Below are positions 44,989-53,300 of a DNA stretch of 64,000 nucleotides, in pieces (the stretch's first letter is position 1; every line of letters begins with the position of its first letter). Under the pieces are notes generated by a model. It worked only from the letters and a program-made list of their open reading frames with translations. It was not told where the DNA came from and ran no database searches. The DNA is from Bacteroidales bacterium (GTDB lineage Bacteria > Bacteroidota > Bacteroidia > Bacteroidales > UBA932), in assembly GCA_015060385.1 (NCBI GenBank), contig SUYO01000004.1:1-64000 (forward strand), given 5' to 3'. Position numbers and translations under genes: made by a program.

Positions 44989-46472
44989 CTTGATCCCTCC
45001 TTATCCAATATCTGATAAAGTTCATAAAACTGAGAGATTATCCTGTCAGACGGATTGGCCATATAGATATCCCTCAGGTCCCCCACAAGACCTTCATACC
45101 TTGCATATTCGTCAGTATCCGGTAGAGATGCATGCAGACGTCCAAGTTCCGGATCGTTTCTGACTGCCTCGACATCATTAAGGAACTTCCTCATTGATTC
45201 TGCCCATTTTCTGTAGAAAATGGTCTTCTCCAGCAGGGTAATGTATTTTTCCGCCACCTCATCAGCCCCAAGTACAAGATTGCTCTTGATCAGAGACTGG
45301 ATCAGACGAGGATGCAGGGAGCCGGGAGTGACCAGATTCCCGTCGAATGTAGCTTTCTGGGCTGAGCCCAGATAGCCCCAAGCCATATAGACATTGCTTT
45401 GCAGGGTAAGTCCCAGCTTGAGATTCGGGGTCGGAAGCATTATGCTGGCAAGAGACTGCGGATTATAATATCTGAAATTCTGGACCAGCTGTCCTTTCTG
45501 TGCCAGAGCAAGATTCAGATAGCTGACCAGATATGTCGGCTGACGTCTGTCAGCGGTCCTGATGATCCTGTCCCATTCATCCTTTTCTGCCCAATACTGC
45601 TCCTGAATCATACGATAGGTAGTCCTGCTGTGCACCTTCCCATAAAGATTACCCGCGAGAAGGAATGCAGCCACACAGCCTGCCATCGCATATGCCATCC
45701 CTTTGGAAGGGCTGAACCTGAAACGGTTCAAAATCACAGCAACAAGCATAAGCAACGGGACGGAAGCCCAGGCATAAATCGGGAAGAAATATGTAGAAGG
45801 TCTGCTGTAGTACATGAATGGTGTCAGAGCCTTCTCCCAGCTGTCAACACGCCCTGCCCTTATGAGCAGCATGGCCATCAAGATGAAAACAACCGGATAA
45901 CCCAATGAGACGAGACCTTTCAGTCCCCTTTCGGACAGGTCCCATATCAAGGCACTGACAGTGAATACAAGCGTCACGCTTCCGGTCATCTGATAAAGGA
46001 GGATGACAGCTGCAGCTCCGCACAATGTGCGACATGCAGCCGGACGCATGGAGACATATCCATATAATGCCGCAAGGTTCATCAGCAGCGCAATATGGGC
46101 ATGATAGCCATAATAGTCATTCTCAAGGCAAAGGAACATGAAGGCTGCCGGAAGCAGGGAAATGCCCGCCATGGCAGTTCCGGGAACCTTGCGGCTCAAG
46201 ACCTTGTATATAAGCCACCCGCAGGCAAGATAGACAAGCGCAGTTACGGCCACTCCGACCAGGGGTATCCTGAAGAACTGTGTCAGGAAGGAGGAAATGA
46301 CAAGAGCAAGACCTCCTGTCATCTTCAGCCTTGCACAGATATCTGCCCAGTCATACAGAAACAGCCAGTTGCTCTCCAGATGGTAGAATCTGAACTCCTG
46401 GGTAAGGTGTATTCCCAAGGCTGTCAGCAGGGTGAGAACTGCAATGATAAATATCTTTGTACTTCTTTTCAT
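44985..46472 (-). CDS. Polytopic membrane protein, DUF6057-like (copy 2)
   Basis: 495-residue protein with an N-terminal membrane domain of roughly nine to twelve segments (to about residue 285), containing ENDYYGYHAHIALLMN and YYSRPSTYFFPIYAW, and a soluble helical, TPR-like C-terminal 200 residues (AEKDEWDRIIRTADRRQPTYLVSYLNLALAQKGQL and onward). It resembles the Bacteroidetes DUF6057 proteins, function unknown. It pairs with the next membrane gene (3 bp away) and overlaps a heme-motif propeller gene. Confidence 0.6.
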   Translation of the reverse strand: MKRSTKIFIIAVLTLLTALGIHLTQEFRFYHLESNWLFLYDWADICARLKMTGGLALVISSFLTQFFRIPLVGVAVTALVYLACGWLIYKVLSRKVPGTAMAGISLLPAAFMFLCLENDYYGYHAHIALLMNLAALYGYVSMRPAACRTLCGAAAVILLYQMTGSVTLVFTVSALIWDLSERGLKGLVSLGYPVVFILMAMLLIRAGRVDSWEKALTPFMYYSRPSTYFFPIYAWASVPLLMLVAVILNRFRFSPSKGMAYAMAGCVAAFLLAGNLYGKVHSRTTYRMIQEQYWAEKDEWDRIIRTADRRQPTYLVSYLNLALAQKGQLVQNFRYYNPQSLASIMLPTPNLKLGLTLQSNVYMAWGYLGSAQKATFDGNLVTPGSLHPRLIQSLIKSNLVLGADEVAEKYITLLEKTIFYRKWAESMRKFLNDVEAVRNDPELGRLHASLPDTDEYARYEGLVGDLRDIYMANPSDRIISQFYELYQILDKEGSR

Positions 46473-46475
46473 CTT

Positions 46476-47885
46476 CTAATAAACGTAAGCCCAATATGTT
46501 CCTGCATATTTCCTTTTTGCCTGAGCAGTCTTGCCCTGACGCATCAGCTCTGTAAAGTCTGCGAAACGTTTCCAGACCGATTCATCTATATGGTATTTCT
46601 GAAGTATGGACGCATCCTTACTGGCATTGAGCAGAAGAGCCTCCTGATAAAGAGCAGGCAGATTCCTTCCATCAGGATAAAGGGTGGAAGCAATGACATT
46701 CAATACTTTAAGGAAAGTGTTTCCATCCTTCTCGGCAAGGATTCCGCAAAGGAGATAATCAGCATATTTTGATTCATGCGGATAGAGATCTACCATCGCG
46801 GACATGTCCGGAAGAAATGACTCCATGACGAATTTCTGCCCGGCAAAGCGCACTTGCGGCCTCTGATCCTTTATTGACTCCAGCTGTGGCAGACGCTCAC
46901 GCAGCCATCTGCGGTGACATGTTGAATGAGCAAGGATATCCATATACTTCTTTGCCATGACATAATCCTTCTGTTCAAGATAGACATCAGTCAGGGTCCT
47001 CATCACATCAAAGCTCAATCCCGGAAGTGACTGTACAGACTGCTGATAACTATGGTATATCGCCGGATTGTTCATCCCGAGGGCACGATAGAAAAGTACA
47101 TTGAAACCCAGACATAAAGGCTCCTGAAGAGTATAGAACATGAAATCGTCAGATGAGGAAAGGCCGTACCGGAATGCATGTTCGGTAAGTCTGCCAGTCT
47201 CTGACAAAGCCAGAAGTACATATTTACGCTTGTATTCGTTTTCCAAAGACTCCTGAACAGAGACAGTCTCCAGAATATCGTCCCACTGTTTATGTTCTCC
47301 AAGATATTCAAGATAAGCAATGTCCTCATGGTGGCTGTTCAAGGAGCCGTCATTCATAAGCATTCCAGCAGACAGAGCAGCTATGCAGAGCACCAGCACA
47401 ACCTCAAGGTATCTGTTATGCAGGAACTTAGGCAGATGTCTGAATGGCTTTCCCCAAAGAGTGGCGATGAAGACAGTCAAAGCGACAGCAGCCGCTGCGG
47501 ACAGCATGGTCAAGGTCCTTGTAAGCGTCATGTCACTCATCTGGAAGTATACGAACACAGGCAGAGGCAGAAAGGCCATCCAGGTCAGACCTTCACTATC
47601 CTTGAAAAGTCTTCTGACTACAGTATGGGTACAGAGCAGGAAAAACGTCGGCAGCATGGCCTGTACGAAAGCTCCGGCAAGAGGATACGAATAGAACTGA
47701 AGCATGAAAGCTCCGGCATAACGCAATATTTCCTGCGGCAGCTTGAAATGTATCTGAGTGAAATCAGGCAGAGTCGAGAAGAAACTGAAACCCTCAAGCC
47801 AGATAAGGTAATAAGGGTAACAGAAATACCACACGGCCCATAAGAGGACGAATGTAAGAACAAGTGCTATCTTTCTCATATCCAA
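46476..47885 (-). CDS. Polytopic membrane protein, DUF6057-like (copy 1)
   Basis: 469-residue protein with about six membrane segments in the first 180 residues (KIALVLTFVLLWAVWYFCYPYYLIW at the start) and a long soluble helical domain with repeats of TPR character (HHEDIAYLEYLGEHKQWDDILETVSVQ, LTDVYLEQKDYVMAKKYMDILAHSTCHRRW). It shares this layout with the next gene. The family is uncharacterised. It starts 9 bp after the stop of the first propeller gene, so the two are cotranscribed. Confidence 0.6.
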   Translation of the reverse strand: MDMRKIALVLTFVLLWAVWYFCYPYYLIWLEGFSFFSTLPDFTQIHFKLPQEILRYAGAFMLQFYSYPLAGAFVQAMLPTFFLLCTHTVVRRLFKDSEGLTWMAFLPLPVFVYFQMSDMTLTRTLTMLSAAAAVALTVFIATLWGKPFRHLPKFLHNRYLEVVLVLCIAALSAGMLMNDGSLNSHHEDIAYLEYLGEHKQWDDILETVSVQESLENEYKRKYVLLALSETGRLTEHAFRYGLSSSDDFMFYTLQEPLCLGFNVLFYRALGMNNPAIYHSYQQSVQSLPGLSFDVMRTLTDVYLEQKDYVMAKKYMDILAHSTCHRRWLRERLPQLESIKDQRPQVRFAGQKFVMESFLPDMSAMVDLYPHESKYADYLLCGILAEKDGNTFLKVLNVIASTLYPDGRNLPALYQEALLLNASKDASILQKYHIDESVWKRFADFTELMRQGKTAQAKRKYAGTYWAYVY

Positions 47886-47894
47886 GCCGTTGTA

Positions 47895-49361
47895 TTATTG
47901 TTCCGTATAAAAGAGATCTTCGGTTCCCTTTGGCAGTTCCATCCTGCCGGTCATGAACTCGGGAACATTGTATGACTTGAGTCTCCACGTATTGTGACGG
48001 GGATCTTCCTGAGGAAGCAGGAAAGGCTTATGCGGGGTACCGTCCTCATCAAGATATGCGAGGTATAGTCTCGTATATCGTCCGTCAAGCCTGCGGCTTC
48101 CGATCACGGCCCAGCGGCCGTCTGAAGACCACGAGTGGTAGCTGTCTGCATCGTCCGGATCATTCCACACCGACACATCCACATCTTCCAAGGTCTGAAG
48201 ATCCATCATCTTCAGGTCAGCCTCTTCATGCCACACCGGGAAGGTTCCATATTCAGACCATGTGTAAAGAAGATACCTTCCGTCAGGCGATACACGCGGA
48301 TGAGAGATGCTGCCGCCACGTACAGATGTATCATAAAGGAGATCGACTTCATCACCGAACCTGCCGGTCTGCTGGTCAAAGGACACTCTCATAAGATCGT
48401 ATCTTATACCAGGATTGAAATATACAGGAAGCACAGGCGACCTGAAAGAGGCAAAATACAGATACCCGCCGTCCGGCGACCATGAAGGGAAGGTTTCCAG
48501 CACGTCTTCCGTCATGAAACGCGGATCGGTAAGGACCTCTCCTGTCTCGATATCGTAGACGACAAGGTCAGATGCCGTATCAAAGACCTCGATCGGCTGT
48601 TCGCCCTCGCCGAAGAAGACCTGATGGGTCGTATTGGATGAAAAGGCGATATATCTGCCTCCCGGATGCCACGCCGGATAAGTAGTATTCTTCTTGGGAC
48701 CAATGCTCTTGAAATCGATCTTTCTCAATTCGCCGTCATGGTAAAGTATCGTACCACCGTTTGCTCCACGGGCATGGAACATCATGCTTTCCGAAGAATA
48801 AGAAGGATAGTGGTGGCAGTTCAGGCAGGTTGTATTTGACTCGCGGTTCGTAACCACTGCTGATTCTTCGAAGGAAGTGAGATCCCTCTGATAGATCCCC
48901 AGCTGCCTCCATCCGACATAACCCGGTTCAATCAGACGATATGAGACATACGGATCTATCGCATTGCCGGACACTTTGATCATGAAAGGATCATATGATG
49001 CTCCGGAGGGATATTCTTCAGTCCACGCGGCAACTTCTACCTGTATCTCTGCATCTCTTGCCTGCAGGAGCATCCTGCGCCACTCCTTTTCAGGAATACT
49101 TATAACTCCATCCTTGCCGGTAACATTCAACGGGTTGCAGCCTTCAGCCGTAAATCTGGCCTGGATCCTGTCTGCATCCTCCAGCATGAAGTTAAGCGGA
49201 GCGATATTATATGGAACGGTAACATCCTTGTAGTCAGGGAAAATATCCGGAGATGTACCTGACGCAGATGCGGGGGTCTTCCATGACGAACATCCGGCAC
49301 ATAGCAGGAGGCAGATGATCAATGAAAGCCTTACAAGATGATATCTGATATTTATAGGCAT
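47895..49361 (-). CDS. TolB-like beta-propeller lipoprotein with c-type heme motif (copy 1)
   Basis: 488-residue lipoprotein (lipobox LCAGC, Cys24). Ig-like domain from FPDYKDVTVPYNIAPLNF, a CxxCH motif in TTCLNCHHYP (Cys179, Cys182, His183), and PD40 blades (YPAWHPGGRYIAFSS, FPSWSPDGGYLYFAS, HPRVSPDGRYLLYTW, YHSWSSDGRWAVIGS). The open frame extends to 49403, but that ATG is upstream of the promoter -7 element, so the start at 49361 is chosen. First gene of the eight-gene operon. Strong paralogue of the gene at 43519. Confidence 0.8.
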   Translation of the reverse strand: MPINIRYHLVRLSLIICLLLCAGCSSWKTPASASGTSPDIFPDYKDVTVPYNIAPLNFMLEDADRIQARFTAEGCNPLNVTGKDGVISIPEKEWRRMLLQARDAEIQVEVAAWTEEYPSGASYDPFMIKVSGNAIDPYVSYRLIEPGYVGWRQLGIYQRDLTSFEESAVVTNRESNTTCLNCHHYPSYSSESMMFHARGANGGTILYHDGELRKIDFKSIGPKKNTTYPAWHPGGRYIAFSSNTTHQVFFGEGEQPIEVFDTASDLVVYDIETGEVLTDPRFMTEDVLETFPSWSPDGGYLYFASFRSPVLPVYFNPGIRYDLMRVSFDQQTGRFGDEVDLLYDTSVRGGSISHPRVSPDGRYLLYTWSEYGTFPVWHEEADLKMMDLQTLEDVDVSVWNDPDDADSYHSWSSDGRWAVIGSRRLDGRYTRLYLAYLDEDGTPHKPFLLPQEDPRHNTWRLKSYNVPEFMTGRMELPKGTEDLFYTEQ

Positions 49362-49390
49362 CTGTTCGTTATTAGCAGTGTTGTAACCTA

Positions 49391-49398
49391 CAAATATA
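49391..49398 (-). promoter_or_regulatory. Promoter (-7) of the propeller/xylanase operon
   Basis: Minus-strand TATATTTG (49398-49391) lies 29 bp upstream of the start at 49361. It follows directly after the xyn10C terminator and should drive eight genes down to 36906. Confidence 0.75.
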
Positions 49399-49424
49399 CA
49401 CATTAATCAGGATTAAGACAAGCA

Positions 49425-49462
49425 TAAAAAAATCGTCGGAAGTCTGCCCGACTTCCGACGAT
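49425..49462 (-). terminator. Terminator of the xus-xyn10C operon
   Basis: ATCGTCGGAAGTC (minus, 49462-49450) pairs perfectly with GACTTCCGACGAT (49444-49432) around a 5-nt loop, followed by a seven-T run. It cleanly separates the two long leftward operons. Confidence 0.95.
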
Positions 49463-49485
49463 CCATATGTTGTATTCAACTGAGA

Positions 49486-51726
49486 TTATTCAGCTGATGG
49501 TGTGCCACCCAGACCGGCTGCAAAACCAGCGTAAGTATGCTTGCGGTTGAAGCTCTGATCCCAAAGACCTACCGGTTCACCGCCTCTCCAGCCTGTTCCG
49601 ATCTCGCCTGAAGCATCAGTAAGACACCACTGTGTGATACCATACTGCTGAGCTGCAGGAATGATTTCAAGATACTTGCTGACGATGAACTTGTAGTAGT
49701 TCGCCATAGCAGCATGCTGGTCCTCTGTCATGTTAACTGTTGCAACAGCATTGCCGGATGCATCTACATAACCCATATCAAGCTCTGAAATCTTGACGAG
49801 CTTGCCTGAATCAGCAAGAAGCTCGAGCATCTTGACTACATGATCTTCCTTGCTCTTCTGAGTTTCAGGCTTTTCATAGTATGAAACATGCATCTGAGTA
49901 CCGATACCGTCGATCTTGGTCTTTCCGTCAGACTCCCATACCTTGATCCATTCGATAAGGCTCTTGAGCTTCTTGTTGTCATCCCAGTCAGATTCGAGGT
50001 TGTAATCGTTGATGAAGAGCTTGAGGGCAGATGGGTCTCCGCCAGCCTCCGCAAAGTACTTGCGAGCCTTATCCACAACGATGCGTACATAATCCTCGTT
50101 TCCGAGGTAATCCTGCCAATAGAAGTTGTTTGCAGGATCGGTGCTGGTAGCGGCAGACTGAAGGTCATACTTGCCGTCACCGTCTACATCGGCGCCTGAG
50201 ATAGCCTCGTTTACAGCATCCCATGCAACAACCTTACCCTCGGTAGCCATCATCATACCCTTGATCCAGTTGTCCATTGCCCATGTAAGGGTATCCTTCT
50301 TCTCCTCAGGGGTCTGAGGGATAGTATTACCTGACTCCTCGATAGAAAGCTGGATGTTATCGAAGTAGTACTTGTTTACTGGTGCCGAAGGAGCTCCTAC
50401 GTCAAGGTTCCATGCAAATGTCTGCATGTTGCCATCAGGAGAAACTGTAGAGTTGATGGTGATAGTCTTTGAGAAATGCTGCCAGTCAGTTGTGAAGCTT
50501 ACTGCTGCACCTCCGTCCCAGTGGATATATCCGCCTGGAGTACCGTGTGCCTGAGACTCAGAGTTGTTTGCAACATCTGCTCTATAATCGAACTCGAGCT
50601 TGACCTTGTCACCCTCGACGAGCTTGCGCTCTGTGTAGAGGAAGAACTGGGTATCCCATGAGTTCACACCACCACCTGCAGAAGTCACAACGAATGCACG
50701 TGTGCCGTCGACACCGGCTCCGTCAACTATGTCTGCAGGACCGTTTGTTGCTCCTACGTGAGTTGAAACGAAGTTGGTGCGGTCATCACCTTCTGCATCA
50801 CCGTTGCTGATGATAGGAGTCCACCATGAAACAGCCATTGCCTCTTCATGTGTCACCTTAAGAGACTTCATCTCGATTGTACCTGCGAAGTTACCTGACT
50901 GGAACATCACGAATCCGCCGCCTGTCACATTAGGCATACGGCTGACTGTAACCTCCTGCCACTCAGTACCTACTTCAACAGAACCGGCAGCCTGAGTACC
51001 CCATGTACCTGCTGTAAGGGTGAATGATGTCGCCTCCGAAGCACGGATCATCATTGTAATCTTGTAAGATACTCCTTCAGCCCACTGGATACCGTCAGCC
51101 ACATGATACTGGAACTCCCAGAAGTTAGGAATCACCTCAGGGTTGTAGCTCTGGAACACACCGTCAACGATACCTACGGTAGCAGCATCCGGCTTACCTG
51201 CCCAGTACCACCAGCCTGTCATTGTGGTATAATCGAACTCGGCATCTACGACTGTATTAGTAGCATCGGGATCGATTTCGATTTCCTTGTCAGCAATAAG
51301 GTTGTTGAGGTACTTGTTGTTCTGCTGTGCATGCCATGCAAGAGTATGGCCGTAAACGGTCATGCCCGCTTCCTCAGCTGTAGTCACAAAGCTTCTTACA
51401 TTATCGAAGTTCATGTTACCCTTGTCGTCAACGACTGAAGCGTACTTCATTGCATTGCCAGCAGTCATCTCATCGAAGTTGGATGAAGCAAGGGCATACA
51501 CCTGAGTCTTGGCTGTGAAATCGCTGACCGCGAGGGCAGCTCCCAACTTGAAGTCAGGAGATGCCGAGCGGTTAACATAATTCTTCAGAACGTCATACTC
51601 ATTGAGATACTCATACTGCGCGATGCTCTGAGGCTTCTCTACCTCATACTCCTTGAGAGGGTCCACTGCACAAGATGCAAGTCCTGTCAAGGCCGCAGCA
51701 AGAAATAATATTCTGTAGTATTTCAT
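49486..51726 (-). CDS. xyn10C: GH10 endo-1,4-beta-xylanase with two inserted CBMs
   Basis: 746-residue surface lipoprotein (LASC, Cys19). The barrel starts about residue 45, is split after 150 by two carbohydrate-binding modules (about 155-295 and 300-465), and resumes with acid Glu507 in WDAVNEAI and nucleophile Glu648 in ISELDMGY. The same domain order occurs in Xyn10C of Prevotella and its Bacteroides homologues, where it cleaves xylan at the surface and delivers oligosaccharides to the Xus proteins. Last gene of the core operon. Confidence 0.96.
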   Translation of the reverse strand: MKYYRILFLAAALTGLASCAVDPLKEYEVEKPQSIAQYEYLNEYDVLKNYVNRSASPDFKLGAALAVSDFTAKTQVYALASSNFDEMTAGNAMKYASVVDDKGNMNFDNVRSFVTTAEEAGMTVYGHTLAWHAQQNNKYLNNLIADKEIEIDPDATNTVVDAEFDYTTMTGWWYWAGKPDAATVGIVDGVFQSYNPEVIPNFWEFQYHVADGIQWAEGVSYKITMMIRASEATSFTLTAGTWGTQAAGSVEVGTEWQEVTVSRMPNVTGGGFVMFQSGNFAGTIEMKSLKVTHEEAMAVSWWTPIISNGDAEGDDRTNFVSTHVGATNGPADIVDGAGVDGTRAFVVTSAGGGVNSWDTQFFLYTERKLVEGDKVKLEFDYRADVANNSESQAHGTPGGYIHWDGGAAVSFTTDWQHFSKTITINSTVSPDGNMQTFAWNLDVGAPSAPVNKYYFDNIQLSIEESGNTIPQTPEEKKDTLTWAMDNWIKGMMMATEGKVVAWDAVNEAISGADVDGDGKYDLQSAATSTDPANNFYWQDYLGNEDYVRIVVDKARKYFAEAGGDPSALKLFINDYNLESDWDDNKKLKSLIEWIKVWESDGKTKIDGIGTQMHVSYYEKPETQKSKEDHVVKMLELLADSGKLVKISELDMGYVDASGNAVATVNMTEDQHAAMANYYKFIVSKYLEIIPAAQQYGITQWCLTDASGEIGTGWRGGEPVGLWDQSFNRKHTYAGFAAGLGGTPSAE

Positions 51727-51745
51727 TTCTTAGTCTGTTTTAGTG

Positions 51746-53269
51746 TTATTTGATATAGGTTGGAGTATAGGTTTCAACCTTGACCTCACGGCTGCGCGAT
51801 ACGAGAGTATCCCTTACAGCATACTGCTTCTCACCGAAGTCAACAGTATAGTCAAGATAGATACCATCACGGTCCTTCTCACCCCAAGCCATCTTCTCAC
51901 CATCCTTCACGAACTTACCTGTTCCGGATACGTTGATGCCCTCAGTTGCAGAAGAAACTGTACAGTCACCTGAATCTGAGAATGTGAGCACGATATCAGC
52001 AGTCTTGCCGAGAACCTCATTCCTCTTCTCCGAAACCACACCGACACCTACCTTCTGGTAGTTCTGCCAGCTCTGCCAGTTGCTTACACCTACAGTCTCA
52101 TCCTCGAAATCAGCATTTGCGATAAGGTTTACCGTAGAACCGGCCTCAGTAAGAGACATGTTGTCAAACATGATGTTTCCAGCAAATTCTCCGAAGTTGA
52201 AGACGATCTTGTTCTTTGCCGAACCAGTCACCTTGAGAGTCACTGTCCTTTCCTCCCACTCTGTAGGATATTTGCATGTAGGGCCGTACTCCTGACCTTC
52301 TCCGCCAGTAGAATCCTGATACCAGATGCCACCCTCATATTCAGAAGTAGCCTTGGCCATGAACTTGAGCGTATAGTCTACATTCGGCTTCATCGGAGAA
52401 GCAAGATTGTACCATACCTGAGCATCCCATACATTGGTCTGAGCCTTCTCCTGACCGAACTGGATACCCTTTCCACCGTCTACATTCACATAATAATCTC
52501 TTGAGACGTTTGCAGACATAGGGAAAGTCACAGAAGTGAGAGACTTGGTATTGAGATACATGACCTCATCATTCTCCACATACTGCTTGTGACGTACGAT
52601 GGTGCCTGCATCCTGACCGGAAACCACATCGACACCGCGACGAAGCCAGCTTCCGTCCCAAGGGTTGATGTACTTCACGCAATAAAGAGTGTAGTCCATC
52701 GGCGTCTTGTTCCAGAATGTAGGGTCTGTACGGATAGGTGTCTCTCCCTCGATAAGAGGCTCACCGTCGTTGATCTGGTCAGCACCCTTCACGATGTTTG
52801 TCATCACCACAGGAATCACATATGTGTTCTGGATAGCCGCAGGATCTGCAAAGAATGCGTCTGTAAGCTGAACCTCGACACCACCCATATGGCTTCCACT
52901 ATACTTAAGCTGGTTGCTTGCCAGATTATAGTACTCAGCCGGCATAGCCTTTACAGGGTTCTTGCCCTCTGCATCAAAATAAAGGTTGTCTGCAAGTGTA
53001 TTGTCGACTACGATGTCAAGAACAATATCCTTTCCTTCATATGCACCACCCATTGTACCATAGATGATACATTTGTGCTGGTTGTCGAGTTCGGTACTGA
53101 AAGTCTCCGATTCGCCAAGCACGATGGTTCTAACCGGATACTGGTATGCAAAGTACGCTGTCACTCCACCTTCATAATCAGGGAAGATATGCTTCTGATT
53201 ATGGCATGAAGCAAGTCCAGACAAGACTACTGCTGCAGACAATATCCTGAAAATATTTCTTAATTTCAT
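51746..53269 (-). CDS. xusE: Xylan-binding surface lipoprotein XusE (DUF1735-type)
   Basis: 507-residue lipoprotein (LASC, Cys21 from the start at 53269; the upstream ATG at 53296 would put the signal peptide out of place). The N-terminal half (IFPDYEGGVTAYFAYQYPVRTIVLGE, YNLASNQLKYSGS, YVIPVVMTNI) is the DUF1735/BT_3987-like domain; the C-terminal half has CBM-like folds (YTLKFMAKATSEYEG, KIVFNFGEFAGNIMFDNMSL). Position between xusD and xyn10C matches the conserved xylan operon, where it acts as a surface glycan-binding protein. Confidence 0.85.
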   Translation of the reverse strand: MKLRNIFRILSAAVVLSGLASCHNQKHIFPDYEGGVTAYFAYQYPVRTIVLGESETFSTELDNQHKCIIYGTMGGAYEGKDIVLDIVVDNTLADNLYFDAEGKNPVKAMPAEYYNLASNQLKYSGSHMGGVEVQLTDAFFADPAAIQNTYVIPVVMTNIVKGADQINDGEPLIEGETPIRTDPTFWNKTPMDYTLYCVKYINPWDGSWLRRGVDVVSGQDAGTIVRHKQYVENDEVMYLNTKSLTSVTFPMSANVSRDYYVNVDGGKGIQFGQEKAQTNVWDAQVWYNLASPMKPNVDYTLKFMAKATSEYEGGIWYQDSTGGEGQEYGPTCKYPTEWEERTVTLKVTGSAKNKIVFNFGEFAGNIMFDNMSLTEAGSTVNLIANADFEDETVGVSNWQSWQNYQKVGVGVVSEKRNEVLGKTADIVLTFSDSGDCTVSSATEGINVSGTGKFVKDGEKMAWGEKDRDGIYLDYTVDFGEKQYAVRDTLVSRSREVKVETYTPTYIK

Positions 53270-53300
53270 AATATTAAAAATTAATTCCATTATCATTCAG

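Noticed and set aside
49362..49403. Longer N-terminus for the first propeller lipoprotein
   Set aside because: The upstream ATG precedes the promoter -7 element, and only the start at 49361 places the lipobox correctly.
52589..53209. 206-codon plus-strand open frame
   Set aside because: Antisense to xusE, with no family resemblance and a Cys/His/Val-rich shadow composition.
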